This document shows, piece by piece, positions 34,186-35,881 of a DNA stretch of 35,881 nt. Source of the stretch: an uncultured Roseovarius sp. (GTDB lineage Bacteria; Pseudomonadota; Alphaproteobacteria; Rhodobacterales; Rhodobacteraceae); NCBI RefSeq assembly GCF_913057115.1, contig NZ_CAJXNN010000036.1:1-35881 (forward strand), written 5' to 3'. The notes beneath the pieces are model-generated. The model was not told the DNA's origin, searched no databases, and was given only the letters and a program-made list of their open reading frames with translations. The position numbers were made by a program, and so were the translations under genes. The stretch's first letter is position 1. Each line of letters starts with the position of its first letter.

Positions 34186-34740
34186 ATGAGCAACGAATTC
34201 CCCGGCTGGCACGGCACCACCATCGTCGGCGTCAAGAAAGGCGGCGAAGTGGTCATCGCAGGCGACGGCCAAGTCAGCCTTGGCCAAACCGTGATCAAGG
34301 GCACCGCCCGCAAGGTCCGCCGCATCTCTCCGGGCGGTTATGACGTGGTCGCAGGGTTTGCAGGCTCCACCGCCGATGCCTTCACCCTTCTGGAACGGCT
34401 TGAAACGAAGTTGGAGGCCACCCCCGGCCAGTTGCAACGCGCCTCGGTCGAACTCGCCAAAGACTGGCGCACCGACAAGTACCTGCAAAAGTTGGAGGCG
34501 ATGCTGATCGTCACCGACGGTGACCAAATCTATGTCATCACCGGCGCAGGCGACGTGCTGGAACCCGAACACAACTGCACCGCCATCGGCTCGGGCGGCA
34601 ACTACGCCCTCGCCGCCGCCCGCGGCATGATGGACAGCGACCGCACCGCCGAACAGATCGCCCGCGACGCCATGGCCATCGCCGCCGATATCTGCGTCTA
34701 CACCAACGGCAACCTGACCGTAGAAAGCATCTCCAAATGA
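34186..34740 (+). CDS. hslV: HslV, ATP-dependent protease peptidase subunit
   Basis: Proteasome-like threonine peptidase that forms a dodecamer capped by HslU. In the 184-residue product the catalytic threonine is T11, in [27 protein letters not shown] ten-residue propeptide [10 protein letters not shown] must therefore be removed, unlike the E. coli form in which only methionine is lost. [13 protein letters not shown] and the [13 protein letters not shown] segment are intact. The stop overlaps the hslU ATG by four bases. GGAGG lies before the start. Confidence 0.96.
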   Translation: MSNEFPGWHGTTIVGVKKGGEVVIAGDGQVSLGQTVIKGTARKVRRISPGGYDVVAGFAGSTADAFTLLERLETKLEATPGQLQRASVELAKDWRTDKYLQKLEAMLIVTDGDQIYVITGAGDVLEPEHNCTAIGSGGNYALAAARGMMDSDRTAEQIARDAMAIAADICVYTNGNLTVESISK

Positions 34741-35881
34741 CCGACCTGACCCCCCGCGAAATCGTCAGCGAACTTGACCGTTTCATCATCGGCCAGAAGG
34801 ACGCCAAGCGCGCCACCGCCGTCGCCCTGCGCAACCGTTGGCGGCGCAAGCAACTGCCCGATGACCTGCGCGAGGAAGTGTACCCGAAAAACATCCTGAT
34901 GATCGGCCCCACCGGCGTCGGCAAAACCGAAATCTCCCGCCGTCTGGCCAAACTCGCCCGCGCCCCCTTCATCAAGGTCGAGGCCACCAAGTTCACCGAA
35001 GTCGGCTATGTTGGCCGCGACGTGGAGCAAATCATCCGCGATCTGGTCGATACCGCCATCGCCCAAACCCGCGACTACATGCGCGAGGATGTCAAAGCCT
35101 CGGCCCATCAAAACGCCGAGGACCGGGTGATCGAGGCCATCGCCGGCGAAGACGCCCGCGACGCCACGCGCGAAATGTTCCGCAAGAAACTCCGCGACGG
35201 GCTGCTCGATGACACGATGATCGAACTTGACGTCGCCGATCATTCCAACCCCATGGGCATGATGGATATCCCCGGTCAGCCCGGCTCCCAACTGGGGATG
35301 ATGAACCTTGGCGACATCTTCGGCAAAGCCTTCGGTGGCCGCACCACCCGCAAGAAACTCACCGTCGCCGAAAGCTATGAGCTTTTGATCAGTGAAGAGG
35401 CCGATAAACTCCTCGATGATGAAACCGTCAACAAAACCGCGCTCGAAGCGGTCGAACAGAACGGCATCGTGTTCCTCGATGAGATCGACAAGGTCTGCGC
35501 CAAATCTGAGGCCCGCGGCGGCGATGTCTCCCGCGAGGGGGTGCAGCGCGACCTGCTGCCGCTGATCGAAGGCACCACCGTGTCAACCAAGCACGGCCCG
35601 GTGAAAACCGATCATATCCTGTTCATCGCCTCGGGCGCCTTCCACATCGCCAAACCCTCCGATCTACTGCCCGAACTGCAAGGCCGTCTGCCCATTCGAG
35701 TCGAACTGCGCGCCCTGACCGAAGAAGATTTCGTGCGCATCCTGACCGAGACTGACAACGCCCTCACCCGCCAATACACTGCCCTCATGGGGACCGAGGA
35801 GGTGACGGTTGACTTTACTGAGGATGGCATCGCGGCGCTGGCCCGCATCGCGGCGGAGGTCAACCAGACCGTTGAAAACAT
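34737..35881 (+). CDS. hslU: HslU, AAA+ unfoldase of the HslUV protease, cut by window end
   Basis: Hexameric ATPase that unfolds substrates for HslV. Reading from the ATG that overlaps the hslV stop, 381 residues are visible: [19 protein letters not shown], Walker A GPTGVGKT (about 60-67) and [18 protein letters not shown]. The I-domain follows (with [10 protein letters not shown] and [13 protein letters not shown]), then Walker [11 protein letters not shown] (about 245-254), [12 protein letters not shown] and [20 protein letters not shown]. The usual length is about 435, so roughly 54 residues lie beyond the edge. The last 129 bases match the inverted fragment at 1-129. Confidence 0.96.
   Translation, partial: MTDLTPREIVSELDRFIIGQKDAKRATAVALRNRWRRKQLPDDLREEVYPKNILMIGPTGVGKTEISRRLAKLARAPFIKVEATKFTEVGYVGRDVEQIIRDLVDTAIAQTRDYMREDVKASAHQNAEDRVIEAIAGEDARDATREMFRKKLRDGLLDDTMIELDVADHSNPMGMMDIPGQPGSQLGMMNLGDIFGKAFGGRTTRKKLTVAESYELLISEEADKLLDDETVNKTALEAVEQNGIVFLDEIDKVCAKSEARGGDVSREGVQRDLLPLIEGTTVSTKHGPVKTDHILFIASGAFHIAKPSDLLPELQGRLPIRVELRALTEEDFVRILTETDNALTRQYTALMGTEEVTVDFTEDGIAALARIAAEVNQTVEN

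Noticed and set aside
1..35881. CRISPR array, tRNA, rRNA or complete insertion sequence
   Set aside because: No regularly spaced repeats, tRNA-like cloverleaf or transposase gene was found by reading; only small inverted repeats occur.

Overview
The window reads as an alphaproteobacterium of the Rhodobacteraceae (Roseobacter group). The base composition is GC-rich. The gene order fits that group: norCBQD with nnr genes, regB divergent from senC-regA, tsaE-amgK-murU-addB-addA, and hslVU. No species is claimed.

Left end (1-393): two decayed gene fragments on the minus strand. One is the 3' part of an hslU-like gene (1-129). The other is the frameshifted C-terminus of an oligopeptide-type ABC ATPase (175 to about 370). 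The same 129-base hslU segment recurs, inverted and about 89% identical, at the right edge of the window inside an intact-looking hslU.

Denitrification block (394-12703): hemN, then a tight minus-strand operon norC-norB-norQ-norD-(58 aa)-(79 aa)-(57 aa)-nnrS-nnrU. Diverging from it is a small DUF1858 redox-type gene. Next come an NnrR/Dnr-type Crp/Fnr regulator (minus) and the divergent pseudoazurin-nirK-nirV operon. Together these reduce nitrite to NO to N2O, supply electrons through pseudoazurin, assemble and repair the enzymes, and sense NO. Nitrate reductase and nosZ are absent from the window. Three Crp/Fnr-type palindromes sit before hemN, norC and pseudoazurin. At the pseudoazurin and hemN sites a -10-like hexamer lies at the same spacing.

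12704-13453 is a 750-base stretch with no convincing gene, a strong hairpin and one doubtful reading frame. It separates the denitrification block from housekeeping genes.

Metabolic and regulatory middle (13454-23950): monomeric NADP-isocitrate dehydrogenase, a DUF2853 protein, an extensin-like/M15-type protein next to ahcY, an HD phosphohydrolase with a GNAT acetyltransferase, the RegA/SenC/RegB redox-sensing locus and a membrane-anchored PAS protein. RegBA is known in relatives to control respiratory and nitrogen-oxide genes, so it may act on the block to its left.

Right end (23991-35881): an overlapping operon tsaE-amgK-murU-addB-addA (tRNA modification, peptidoglycan sugar recycling, double-strand break repair), then trxA, an M20 amidohydrolase, and hslV-hslU with hslU cut by the window end. 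I see no CRISPR array, tRNA, rRNA or complete insertion sequence.
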